Assembly (NCBI GenBank): GCA_030248135.1
Contig: JASANC010005673.1
Span: 62,001-126,000 of the forward strand
Source: Theristus sp. LFF4_11
Taxonomy: Eukaryota > Nematoda > Chromadorea > Monhysterida > Xyalidae
Length of the DNA stretch: 64,000 nt
Direction of reading: 5' to 3'
Both the position numbers and the translations under genes were made by a program. The notes under the pieces are model-generated. The model worked only from the letters and a program-made list of their open reading frames with translations. It did not search any database and was not told the DNA's origin. Below are positions 14,224 through 24,700 of this stretch, in pieces. Within the stretch, counting starts at the first letter, position 1, and each line of letters begins with the position of its first letter.

Positions 14224-15812
14224 AGTACCGAAGACGAGGGGGGGGGGTGGGGGGGGGTACACGGTACCTAGGGTTAGGGGAAAAAAAAATCCGGATTTTT
14301 TTTTTAAATTAAAAAAAAAATTTTTTTTTAAATTTTTTTTTTACAAGTTAGGTTCGTTCGAAGCGTCTCGTCGAGCTGAGTTCATCTAGATTATTTTCAG
14401 AACGATCCGGGAAACTATAAGAGCGAAAATCGTGTTTTATTGAAATTATGTCCATTTCATAGAGGGAAAGTTGCATTTTCAACAGTAAAACAGGGCAATT
14501 TTTCACGTGTACTTGAATATTGAACCGTTCTTAGTGGTTCCTCTTTAGAAAATTACCAAAATTTGACTGTGTTCAAAAATTCCTGTTTGCTGTAGCTAAG
14601 TCGGCAACCCCTGTCGACCCGGTCGCCCCCCCCCCCCCAAGACACTTACTTTCAGGTTCAACCAGCTATGCTATCTGCCACATGGCGAGAGCCCACTCTT
14701 CAAATCATCGTATCGAAAACACGTACCATGATTTCGCGATCACGTTGCGGGCAACTGACAGACGCAAGTTTAACACGTTAGTTTAGCTCAGCACGCAAGT
14801 TTTAACATGTGGCCATGTTATCGGGTATCTGAAAAACGGTCGTGTGATGTGGTATTAACCAACATCTCCGCTCAAATTGTTTAACAATATATCGCACAAC
14901 TCCATTGTAGACCTATAACATACGCCAATCAACAAGATATCATGTTCATCTCATGGCCTACCGACTGAAAAACATGTTCTAAGTTGCAAGAAAACGATTT
15001 CTGAAACGATATTTCAATTCAGTTAAGTCATTTCAACGCTAAAAATTGACTCTAGAAGTCATCCAAATCGAAAAACATGGAGTACGTCGGTCAAAATGAC
15101 CAAATAATGACATTTACCTAAGCACACAAAGAAGTTGGGAAGAAAATTTGGTTTGAACTTTCAAAAAATTATGCCATAAATCGAATTTTCAGAGCAAAGT
15201 AGAAGAAAAAATTTTCAAATTTTTTTTTTAAGTTTGAAAAAAAAATCCAAATTTTTTTTTTTTAAAACGAAAAAAAAATAAAAAAAATTTTTTTTTCAAA
15301 GCTCCTAACCCTAGGTACACCCCCCCAGAGCACCCGAGACCTCCGCGTGGGGGGGTGGGGGGGTCACGCGACACCCACCCCCCAAAACCTGACACTGGAC
15401 CATCCACACCCCCCCCCTCGAAATTTGCTAGACACCCCCCCCCCCCTAGATGGACCTAAGTAACAGTGACACCCCCCAAAAATTTTCTCGGACCACCCAA
15501 AAATCATGAATTTTTGCTCAAAAATCATGATTTTTTGTCTTTAATATATGATAACTTGACATTCTTCATTGTAATTTCAAAGATTTTGCAGCAAAATTTA
15601 GCGTTTTTCCTTCAAAATTTAAGCGAAAAAATCTCATGGGTGGGGTGGGGGGTGTGCACCCCCCCAGAAAATTTTCTACAATAGTGCACCCCCCATGGCC
15701 CACGCCTGGGGGGGTGTCACTGTACCATGACTGACACCCCCCACTGAAAAATTTTCGGCACCCCCCCACGTGACGACACCCCCCCCCTCGAAAATTTGCT
15801 TTCGCCTTCGGT
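14224..15812. repeat. Repeat element with CAGTACCG ends and G/C homopolymer runs
   Basis: The left end reads CAGTACCGAAGACGAGGGGG and the right end, read on the other strand, CAGTACCGAAGGCGAAAGC, so the block has inverted termini. Runs of 7-13 C or G recur at 14238-14257, 15319-15476 and 15659-15787, often beside TCGAAAATTTGCT or a close variant. Six bases ATTGTG flank both ends and may be a target duplication. It contains the inner repeat at 14267-15315. No coding capacity was recognised; short open frames inside are by-products of the repeats. Confidence 0.55.
14267..15315 (+). repeat. Left copy of a ~1.05 kb inverted repeat pair
   Basis: Begins CCTAGGGTTAGGGG and ends CTCCTAACCCTAGG, so it has its own inverted termini. 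A nearly identical copy in the opposite orientation is at 24701-25731. Matching landmarks include the TTAGGTTCGTTCGAAGCG block near the outer end and TTGGGAAGAAAATTTGGTTT near the inner end. A/T homopolymers lie just inside both ends. I see no protein gene in it. It behaves like a non-autonomous mobile element, but I could not find a convincing target duplication. Confidence 0.8.
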
Positions 15813-16289
15813 ACTGATTGTGCTGCCAAAAAACTTTTTTGAGGCAAGGAGCTTGCGCGAATTTTTTTCTTTTGTTACACTTTTATTTTTGCATTTGCTC
15901 TGGAATTGATTGAAAGGAAATTCGATTTTTATATTTATCCTATTTTTTCAAAGTTCAAATTAAATTTTTGTGCACTTGTATTTGTCATTACTTTCACATT
16001 TCGTTATTTTGACCATAACACTGTATGTTTTTTTATTCGGACGACACCACCGGCGCTTCATTTTTGATGCGGGCATCGGCATGCTCATGCCTATAGGCAT
16101 AGGCAACACTTTGCAAAAGCTCATTATTGCAAAACAGCATCTCTTCGAAGATTGAGCGAATAAAACCACGAAAAAACGCGAGGGGACTTCACTTCATTTT
16201 GGCATCAATCATTTTACATTTACTGGTTGAACATTCGCCTCTGACATAAACTCACATTACATATAAGTCATCATCTCCATCAAACAATC
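15813..16289. other. Spacer upstream of the phosphatase gene
   Basis: AT-rich sequence between the repeat block and the phosphatase start codon; it should contain the promoter. A short near-palindromic stretch at about 16069-16104 (GCATCGGCATGCTCATGCC and following bases) is visible. No gene is seen. Confidence 0.4.
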
Positions 16290-19200
16290 ATGGCAGAGGT
16301 ATGTTCTTTTTTGACATGGAGATTGACAGCAGGCATTATTATATTGTCGTTGAAACAGTAATGTTATTTCTTCAGCAACCACAAATCGACACTGCACACA
16401 CACATGACAAATTCTTTCAAATCAACTTTACTTTTTTAGAAAATGCTTGGCTTGATTACGATAATGTTGGGAGCTGGTTCAGTTTAGGTTTAGAATTAGG
16501 CTTTGGGTTAAAAACCCACAACGACTTGTATGCTGCAACAATATCATGTTGCTTTGGTAAATAAACGTTTAGGAAAACGTTCCAGGGTCTTTGAGTTTTT
16601 TGCAAAATGTATATCATTAATCATTTGTTCACAGAACCAAGCATTAAGAAGAGACGCCAAGACACCGAATCCGTCGACAAGACAACCGTCGACCGAGAAA
16701 CGAAAAACGCTCACACCCACTCAAACTCCGTCGTCAAGACAATCAACCGAGAAACGAAAAACTGCTGCCGAAGAGAGAACGTCGAAGGTGGTGAGGAGGC
16801 CTCCTGTCCGACAAGCACGACCGTCGCGTACAGGCAAGCTGCTTCTTGAAAAACCGTACTGAAACAATGAAAACTGTTTGCTGTTGGGGTTTCAACAAGC
16901 TCCACCCTTTCACATTTCTTGCGTACCAGTACAATGCGAACGCATTTTTTCTTCCACTCCAGGAGTTGGGACACAGTCGCGACGCGAACGAGTGGCGAAA
17001 CCCGGCGAAACTGATGACAAAGGCGCTGTGAAGGGGGCGCAGAAGCAAGGAACGGGCTCAGGGACGGTGACCGCTCGAACGACGCCTCCGTCGGCCGCGA
17101 AGCAGTTCCTGCAGTTGATCGCGACGATCCAGATGGACGGCATGCGCAAGAACTACGCCGAACTGCGCCGATACGCGCCCGCGCATCTCACGTCAAACGC
17201 GTTCAACGGTGGTTGCTCCAGTCGCTCGGAGACTGACTGCTTCTCGTGTTTTTCTGCACGGCACACACACACACACGCATAAAACTGCTTTTCTCTTCAC
17301 TGTTGTATGGGTCTCCGTTCCACAGGATATGCTGTTAGCTGTTCAAACAGTTTTAACCGAGTTTGCAGATTTTTAGAAACAATAAAACGAATCACTGCAC
17401 TCAGTGAACATGCTGCGCAACCGCTACCGCGACGTCATGTGCGCTGATCAGACGCGCGTTCATCTGATGCCCGGTCCGGGAAAGTTTCCGAAAGTCTCGC
17501 CCGACCAACAGCTCTGCGACAAAATCGCGATCGCGGGCGAGGCGAAAGACGACTACCTCGGCGAGGACCAGAGGGGCACGGTGCTCGGCAAGGATGTGCG
17601 TTCGAACGCTCAAAATCAACACAAAAGGGACACGCAAAAATAAAATCCTGACTAAATTCTGTGCAATTTCCACACCATTTCGAGTCCTAATCCCATTCCC
17701 AATCCTATTTCGAAGTTTTATCTTATTCCCAATCTTATTTCCATTCTCAATCCCACTTCTATTCCAAAGATAATTTTCTATTTTGCTTGAGCTAAGCAAT
17801 GCAGTGAAAAGCCTGTGGTCGGCCAGTCAACGAAAATTATCGACTTCAATGAACTGCCTATGAATTGTCGAATTTTTGTTTTTCGCAAGGGTTCAGCTTC
17901 GAAATAAGATAAGGCTATTTGAAAAAAAATTGGGAATGGGATTAGGAATCCAAATGGAATCCAAATCCAAAGAACACCTTGTTGTCAAGCATCCTTTGTT
18001 TCTCTCATACAAATGTGCACTGACTAATAGTGAATACTGATTCGATGTCACTTGCTTTGCAGGAGTCGATGTTCAAGAAATCCATGTGCACCGTGCCGCC
18101 GGACGGCGAAAATCAGGCGACTCCCGGCTCGACGTCGCCGTCGAACAGCAAGGTGGAAGGCACGACGTCGTCGGGCTGGACGAACTACGTGCATGCGAGT
18201 TTCGTTCGTGAATCACTGAATCAAGGTGTGTCAGGTATTTTAGTTGATGAATAATATGCATTCGGGCTTTTCACAAAAAAGCGAACACAGTACAGTGTGC
18301 TCATTGTGTACCACAGGTCCGTGGACGTACGTGTGCACCCAGGCGCCGATTCACAGCGCCGCCGTCGACACGCGCTTCGACTTTTGGCGTCTGGTCTGGC
18401 AGCTGCGCTCGCCGTTGATCATCATGCTCTGCGACTGCATCGAGGACGGCAAGGCAAAGTGTGCGCCCTACTGGTCGTCAGACGTGGGCAAGAGCGTCCG
18501 CTTCGGCAACATCGTCGTCATGTCGGACAGCATCGAGCAACGACGAGTGCCGGAAGAGAAGCCGACCGAGACGGTCACCATCACGCATCTCATGGTTCGT
18601 GCTGCGCCATTATTTATTGGATTCGACCAAAGCAGCAATCAAATCAGGGCCGTTGGCCACTTTTTTAATTCGGGCCGCTGGCGCGTGTCAAATGACGAGC
18701 ATTTCGCTAAAGCACGAATATGAGTTTTGCTCACTGTTGAAACCGGAACCGTACAGCTTTCGTTGAGTGCCGAAGCGCGCACTACTGACACCGATCCACC
18801 ACCGCCGTCCGAACGCTCGCGGCCTTGCATTCACTTGAAATGGACGAATTGGCCCGACAAAAGTGTACCAACGACCGGTGACGGGCCCCTATGGATGACC
18901 AAGTGTGTTCAATCGAACTTACATGTACATTATAAACATCGGTATTAAATTGTGTACGGCACGTGTATGATTGATCATCAAGTATCAAAAAATCTCAAGT
19001 TCGCGAAATCGCTTTTGTACCTGATTCTAAAATGCCTGATGTACACTTCAACTTGAGAAACCGCCATTTTAATGAGCGTTTTATGTTTGCAGCTACCTGC
19101 AGCAGTTCATCGGTCGCAACATCGTCGTCCACTGCTCGGCGGGCATCGGTCGCACGGGTACACTCGTTGCGATCAGCACCGCGGTTGAAATGTTGAAACG

Positions 19201-19624
19201 CAACAAAAAAGTTGATGTGGCCGAGATCATGCGCATCATGCGACACCAGCGGCTGCACGCCATTCAGACCGAGTTTCAGGTGCACATTTCATTGCGACTT
19301 TTGTCCCTTGAGCGTGCGTACCCCCAGTAAACGCATTTTACTGGCGGGTTTCGTTCCGTTGTTTTGCGCAAGTGTGGTTACGCAAACAATAAAACAACAC
19401 CGCAGTTCTAACGAAAACACTCGTTTTTGTTTCAGTACCTGTTCGTGCACCGCGTCGTGCTGCAGTACATCTTGCACGACAATCCCGCACCGCCGGCCGT
19501 GAAAACGTTCATCGACGACTACGAAATGGCGCTGAAACGACTGCAGCAGCTGCAGGATGAGGCGAAACAGAAACAACAAGCGGCCGGCATCGCCTCGCCC
19601 GCTGGCTCGCCGATCGCGCAATAA
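16290..19624 (+). CDS. Cytosolic protein tyrosine phosphatase, nematode-type
   Basis: Dephosphorylates phosphotyrosine. Nine exons sum to 535 residues: 16290-16298, 16635-16833, 16963-17208, 17405-17595, 18063-18225, 18317-18594, 18757-18902, 19093-19279, 19436-19624. The N-terminal ~120 residues are basic and Ser/Thr-rich and repeat a (R)QSTEKRKT-like motif twice. The catalytic domain starts near residue 125: NRYRDV (pTyr loop), GPWTYVCTQAP, FDFWRLVW, the WPD loop (TNWPDKSVP), the signature VHCSAGIGRTG (catalytic Cys in HCX5R) and the Q-loop region IQTEFQYLFVHR. All key residues are present, so activity is expected. Exon 1 is only nine bases. The second intron seems to use a GC donor (CAG/GCAAGC); a GT donor six bases earlier also keeps frame. 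Compact single-domain enzymes of this kind are expanded in nematodes, often in the male germ line; expression here is unknown. Confidence 0.88.
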
Positions 19625-19625
19625 A
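19620..19625 (+). terminator. AATAAA overlapping the phosphatase stop codon
   Basis: The stop codon TAA (19622-19624) sits inside a perfect AATAAA hexamer. If used for poly(A) addition, the 3' untranslated region would be very short. Confidence 0.4.
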
Positions 19626-20225
19626 ACTCAAATGAAACCGCAACAACAGCTTGTAAAACTTCAGTCAGTCTTTCGATCGTTTTATTTCGTCACACTGCCT
19701 ACATCGCGACAACAAACATACGATCCATGATTTATGGTGCCTTTTCAGAATCATCAAAACGTAAAATATCAAATCTTCTCGATTCATTTCCTTCCTCAGA
19801 CTCCACCAGCACCCGATTACGTCTGCCACAAAACTTAATTGAATCTGTCGATAAAGCTTTACTCCACTTAAAAAACGATAGTTCAGTTATTATCGTTACA
19901 GGAAGACCGCGTGCACAAAAGTTTCACGCGTTGGGGAAAAGCCGGACACCAAACCAGACGCATGACGTCATCCGACGTCTTTCGTCAGCTACCGTAACCC
20001 AATTTTGAATTCCCGCGGATTCTTGAAACGTTTTTCCTATCCCTGTGTGCAAAGGCATAGAGAACCGGGACCAAAATGAAAGATAATACACTAGGGTGAT
20101 TGGGTGAGCGCGAATCTAAAACTTCATGTGCTCTTTAAAAATGAAAATTTTTGTCGAAGTTGATAAGCAAATGGCAACAACAACAACAACTGAATCGCAC
20201 AACTAACAAGTGACAAAAATAGTTT
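19625..20225. other. Spacer between convergent phosphatase and peptide genes
   Basis: About 600 bases. A 93-codon open frame at 19727-20008 (+) has no recognisable domain, and I do not call it. The rest is AT-rich, with a (CAA)n tract at 20174-20190. Confidence 0.4.
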
Positions 20226-20546
20226 TCACCACATAAAATTAACAGATGCTCCGTTTCGTAGCCGATCTTCAACCAAAATTCTATTGAGGTCGTCGAAGAC
20301 AGTTGGTGTTCTCATTGACAGTGGACAATAGAATCCGTGAGGTTCACAGTTTGACCGGACAACAGATCGCTCAAGTCTGAAATAAATTCAACAGCAATAT
20401 CTATCTCAGTTACAAAAGCTCAATAATGATCCGGAACAAAGGAAAAGCATAGAAAGGTATAAAAATTACCTCGAATATGACGCCTCTTGTGTGTTCCTTC
20501 TGCGAATGCAACAAATCACCAGAAACAGCAACATCCAAACTTTCAT
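20226..20546 (-). CDS. Small secreted peptide precursor (unrecognised)
   Basis: Two exons (20546-20470 and 20376-20226) join across a 93-base intron (GTAATT...TTTATTTCAG) to a 75-residue product ending at TGA. The start codon context is ACAATGA. The first 14 residues, MKVWMLLFLVICCI, form a short hydrophobic signal sequence, followed by RRR. The mature part has a two-cysteine motif NCEPHGFYCPL and an amphipathic-looking stretch DDLNRILVEDRL before the C-terminus NFMW. There is no C-terminal Gly for amidation. The intron disrupts the frame unless removed, and removal restores it exactly, which supports a real gene. I do not recognise the family; a secreted or neuropeptide-like product is an inference. 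An in-frame upstream ATG at 20681 exists but gives no signal sequence. Confidence 0.5.
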
Positions 20547-20924
20547 TGTTCTTTTTCTGTTGAAAACTGCAACTGCACGTTGATTGCAAAGTTTAAGAGA
20601 ATAACAAAACAGTAAAACAGCACGTGCATCAGTTTTGAAAACAGTTTTGAAATAAGAAAAAACATCAAGCGCAGCACACACACACGCATGACCTAATTAA
20701 GGTGAATTTTATTTTCTGGCTGCCGTTTTCAGACAAAAATACAGTGTTATTATAATGCGATGTCTGCTACTTGTTGTGAGTCAATTGGAAACAAGAGATT
20801 GCGTTCTCAATTTTACACGCGCGCATTAAAAAATGCAAAAAGTTAATGCAGATTTCAATGCAGAAATGCATGCAGATGCAAAAACACATGCTGGCAGACT
20901 ATTTGCCATGCAGGGGTTAAGTCG
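20547..20924. other. Spacer upstream of the peptide gene
   Basis: Includes the probable promoter of the minus-strand peptide gene and a cluster of short ATGCA-rich repeats at about 20834-20890. No gene is seen. Confidence 0.35.
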
Positions 20925-20933
20925 GTACTCCTT

Positions 20934-22165
20934 AAAAATATGGGTCCGCTCAAATTTTATCGTAGCGCGCTGATTGATGTCTCAAATGAAAGCCCTCGTT
21001 CTGCTGAGTAATCCTGTGTGCGGGTTTTTTAAAATTCAAAATTTTGAGGAAGTTTGTTGAACTTGAAATTTTTTTCGATTGAGTGCGTCTGTCGTTAGCG
21101 TGTACAGTGCGCTGAATGACTGTATTTATGTGCCTGATGGATATTTATGATGGATACCGTTCACATGATTGCATGAAACAATCATACGTCTGAAGGTAGT
21201 GCCCACGGATTACGGTAGCGGTAGTTTTGGGTCTTGCCACGAAGTTGCTGAAAACCACGTTGTTTCGTGTGAATAACAGTCGAAACCTTTTAAAAACATG
21301 CAGCATTTTAACAGAATATGTCAAAAACCGGATTTCAAGGGTTACGGTAACTCTGCTGTTGGTCTCGACACGATTTTTCAAAAACGTCCTGCATTGCTAG
21401 GGAAAGCGCCTGGAATGATGGATACCGTTCACATGATTGCATGTAACAGTTATTATGGCAAAAGTTTGGTCCCACGGGTTACGGTAGCGGGACAGCCGAG
21501 TGTTTTCGGAGTTCCGTGGCATGTTTCAAAAAGATTTCAACTGCTATTCACAAGAAACAGTGGTTTTTAGCAACTTCGTGTCAAGACCCAAAACTACCGC
21601 TACCGTAACCCGTGGGACCAAACTTTTTACATAATGACTGTTACGTGCAATCATGTGAACGGTATCCATCATTCCAGTAGCTTTTCCTGGCAATAAATAA
21701 CGTTTTTAAAAAATCGTGTCGAGACCAACAGCAGTTACCGTAACCCTTGAAATCCGCTTTTGACATATTCTGTTATAATGATGCATGTTTCTAAAAAGTT
21801 TTAACTGTTATACACAAGAAACAAAGTGGTTTCCAGCAACTTCGTGTCAAGACCCAAAACTACCGCTACCGTAACCCTTGGGCCCTACCTTCAGACGTAT
21901 GACTAGTGTTTCATGCAATCATGTAACGGTATCCATCATAAATATCCATCAAGCATACAAACACAGTCATTCAGTGCACTGTACACACTCACCACAGACA
22001 CAGACGCACTCAATCGAAAATTTCAAATTCAAATAACTTCTTCAAAATTTTGAATTTCAAAAAACCCTCACACAGGATTACTCAGCAGAACGAGGGCTTT
22101 CATTTGAGCCATCAATCAGCGCGCTGCGATGAAATTTGAGCGGACCCATATTTTTAAGGAGTACC
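20934..22165. mobile_element. Foldback (MULE-like) element with 9-bp target duplication
   Basis: The ends are inverted copies of GGTACTCCTTAAAAATATGG (20934 onward; right end at 22165). The whole 1.23 kb is one long imperfect palindrome, with arms of several hundred bases. The perfect 9-bp direct repeat GGTTAAGTC flanks it at 20925-20933 and 22166-22174. Long terminal inverted repeats plus 9-bp duplications are the established signature of Mutator-like elements. A second, inner palindrome with partly the same sequence (GATGGATACCGTTCACATGA at 21418, inverted near 21672) suggests rearrangement inside the arms. No transposase is present, so it is non-autonomous. Confidence 0.82.
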
Positions 22166-22174
22166 GGTTAAGTC

Positions 22175-22277
22175 GATCCCACGTTACCATAGGTGGGACC
22201 CCCCTCACCTTTTGGTCGGCACCCCCCCCACGGTACCATACCCCCCCTCGAAATTTTTTTTGGGCCCACGGTACTGC
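22175..22277. repeat. Poly-C repeat fragment, copy 1
   Basis: Runs from GATCCCACGTTACCATAGG through two C runs and TCGAAATTT to GGGCCCACGGTACTG. The same order recurs at 23085-23193. The foldback at 20934-22165 inserted just upstream, beside this older repeat. Confidence 0.5.
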
Positions 22278-22811
22278 GCTACAGACGCTACAGACAATGA
22301 ACAGGTTATTTTAGTTTTTTTTTGACAAAAACTTCACCAATTTGACCACAAAAACGTACCATTTGCGCATACCAGTTAGATTTTTAGTTGTTCTATTTTT
22401 ACCATGTGCCAAACTGCCATTTTGAAAAAATTTTACCCCACGATTTTGGCATCTCTCGGACCCTTCCGACCCTACGATTTTGGCATCTCTCGGACCCCCC
22501 TACGATTTTGGGTCGACCCCCCCCCCCCCCCCCCCCGGGCAAACCCCCCCCCAATTTGGGCGGACCCCCCCCTCGGATTCGCCAAAAATCGGGCTCGACT
22601 CCTGAAAAAATCTCGATTTTTTAAAGATTTTTTGAAAAAGTTTAAAAATTTTTTCAAACCCTGTTGCTGGTGCTGACAGATACCTCAATTTCTCGCTCGA
22701 CTTGGCCTAGCGCTAGCGCCCCCATCAATTTGGCTGCCCTTCTTTTCTAAAATCCGCTTCAGATAAAACACGCTCGTTGTCGGACATTGCTAAAACGGAC
22801 CTGATTCAAAT

Positions 22812-22876
22812 CTTAATCCTAAAGCCTAATCCTAAGCCTAACTTGATCCTAACCTAATCCTAACCTAAGCCAAGCC
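22812..22876 (+). repeat. Degenerate telomere-like CCTAA array
   Basis: Ten or so units of CCTAA, CCTAAG and GCCTAA occur in about 65 bases, for example AAGCCTAATCCTAAGCCTAA. GCCTAA is the complement of the canonical nematode telomere unit TTAGGC. The array is short and imperfect. Confidence 0.5.
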
Positions 22877-23084
22877 TTTTCAGGAAGTAAGATGTCAGAA
22901 CAATTGCGTTTTTAACAAGTTTTTGTTGAGGCCGGAGCGTGTGCACGCGCGCTAGTGGATCATGAGCATGAGCATGCGGATGCGAGGAGCGCGCGCGTGG
23001 TGCGCGCGCGTGGTGCGCGCCCCCCCCCCCCCCCCACAGAAAATTTTGAAAAAATGCACCCCCCATGGGACCCCCATGGGGGGG

Positions 23085-23193
23085 TCCCACGTTACCATAG
23101 GTTGGACCCCCCCTCACTTTTTGGTCGGCCGGCACCCCCCCCCCACGGCACCATACCCCCCCTTCGAAAATTGTTTTGGGCCCACGGTACTGG
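23085..23193. repeat. Poly-C repeat fragment, copy 2
   Basis: Second copy of the unit at 22175-22277: TCCCACGTTACCATAGG, C runs, TTGGTCGGCC, more C runs, then GGGCCCACGGTACTG. Confidence 0.5.
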
Positions 23194-23205
23194 GGCCGCG
23201 GGGGG

Positions 23206-24362
23206 GGCATTGATAAAACTACAGACCCGCACCCGACCCGACCCGATAAAAATTGTGTGATAAAACTACAGACCCGATGTTGGGTCGGGTCTAGGCCAGA
23301 AAAGCGTTGATAAAACTACAGACCCGATGTTTTTGAAAAAATGCTGCAAAATTTGAAAAAATCAAAAAAAATTGGCCTAAAATCGGTCTAAATGAACCTA
23401 ATTGGCTGGAAACAGGTTGCAAATCTAAAAAATGTTTTTGCTTGGCGGGAAATTCAAAGATTGAATCAAAACGTGTCTGGTCACGGTCAGTTTTGTTTGC
23501 TTCACGCGGCTGATGTTACAAGTTCCATATATGAGGGTGTGGCTCTGCGAGTAACAAAAAATACACGGCAGTTCTGGGCTCTTGTTGGCTGCTCATGTTA
23601 TCGATTTCCCAACGTGCATGAGCGTCGAATATCGAATCAGGATTTCACGCGTTCATTATTGTTGCTGCATGCGGCTGATGTTACACGTTTCGTATATGAC
23701 AGAGTGTGGCTATGCGATCAACAACACGACAATGCTGTGACTTTTTGCACAAAGTGCGATGTGCAATTGCGATTATCGCTTTTTGTGCAAAATGCCCTGT
23801 CCATCAGCATTGTCGTGTCGTGTGTTGTATCGCATTGCCACACTTTATCATATACGAAACGTGTAACATCAGCCGCGTGCAGTAACAATAGTGAAAGCGT
23901 GAAATCCAGGAAATCCTAAATCCTGAGTCGACGCTCATGCACGCTGGGAAATCGATAACATGAGCAGCCAATACGAGCCCAGAACTGCCGTGTATGTTTT
24001 GTTACTCGCAGAGCAACACCCTCATATATGGAACTTGTAACATCAGCCGCGTGAAGCAAACAAAACTGACTGTGACTAAACCAGACACGTTTTGATTCAA
24101 TATTTGAATTTCCCGCCAAACAAAAACATTTTTTTATATTTGCAACCTGTTCTCAGCCAACTACGTTTATTTTGGCCGATTTTGGGCCAATTTTATTTTT
24201 TTTTGATTTTTTCAAATTTTGCAGCATTTTTTCAAAAACATCGGGTCTGTAGTTTTATCAACGCTTTTCTGGCCTAGACCCGACCCGACATCGGGTCTGT
24301 AGTTATATCACACAATTTTTATCGGGTCGGGTCGGGTGCGGGTCTGTAGTTTTATCAATGCC
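23206..24362. mobile_element. Second foldback element with 9-bp target duplication
   Basis: The inverted termini start GGCATTGATAAAACTACAGA and continue through repeated CCCGACCCGACCCGATAAAA blocks; each arm carries three copies of a GATAAAACTACAGACCCG unit. The arms extend inward as near-mirror sequence containing GTTTTGTTTGCTTCACGCGG. The 9-bp repeat CGCGGGGGG lies at 23197-23205 and 24363-24371, although that sequence is low in complexity. Same class as the element at 20934 but with unrelated ends. No transposase is seen; open frames inside are mirror-image by-products. Confidence 0.75.
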
Positions 24363-24371
24363 CGCGGGGGG

Positions 24372-24700
24372 GCCATGTGACTTTGGGGGAGGCGGCAAAA
24401 ATTTTGAAATTTGATAGATAGATAGCTAAAACGCTAAAAAGCTATAAAAACAACATAATAATGCTAAAAATACACTAAAAATTAAGTATAAACGCGTATT
24501 TTATCTAAAATTAGCGAAATTTTCCAGAATTACGAGCAAAAATGGTCAATTTTGGTCAAAAATTGACTCATTTTATGTCTTCGAAGACAAAATTTTTCAG
24601 ATAGATAGCTGGTTGAGAATTTTTTTTTAGATAGATAATAGCTGAGCCGAAAAAACCTGTCTGATAGAGATAGATTCGAAAATTTTTTTGGGGGGGCCGG
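24372..24700. repeat. AT-rich stretch with GATA microsatellite tracts
   Basis: GATAGATAGATAGCT-type tracts at about 24413-24427 and 24600-24665 surround AT-rich filler with recurring GCTAAAA words. It ends in a G run before the right inverted copy. Confidence 0.5.

Noticed and set aside
19727..20008. 93-codon frame downstream of the phosphatase
   Set aside because: No domain, no upstream promoter or splice evidence; kept only as a note in the spacer.
20174..20190. Possible CRISPR-like or tandem array from repeated short words
   Set aside because: It is a simple (CAA)n tract; no spacer-repeat arrangement exists anywhere in the window and the genome is eukaryotic.
23392..24119. Long open frames on both strands sharing the same peptide
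   Set aside because: They are mirror images produced by the foldback arms, not a protein repeat.
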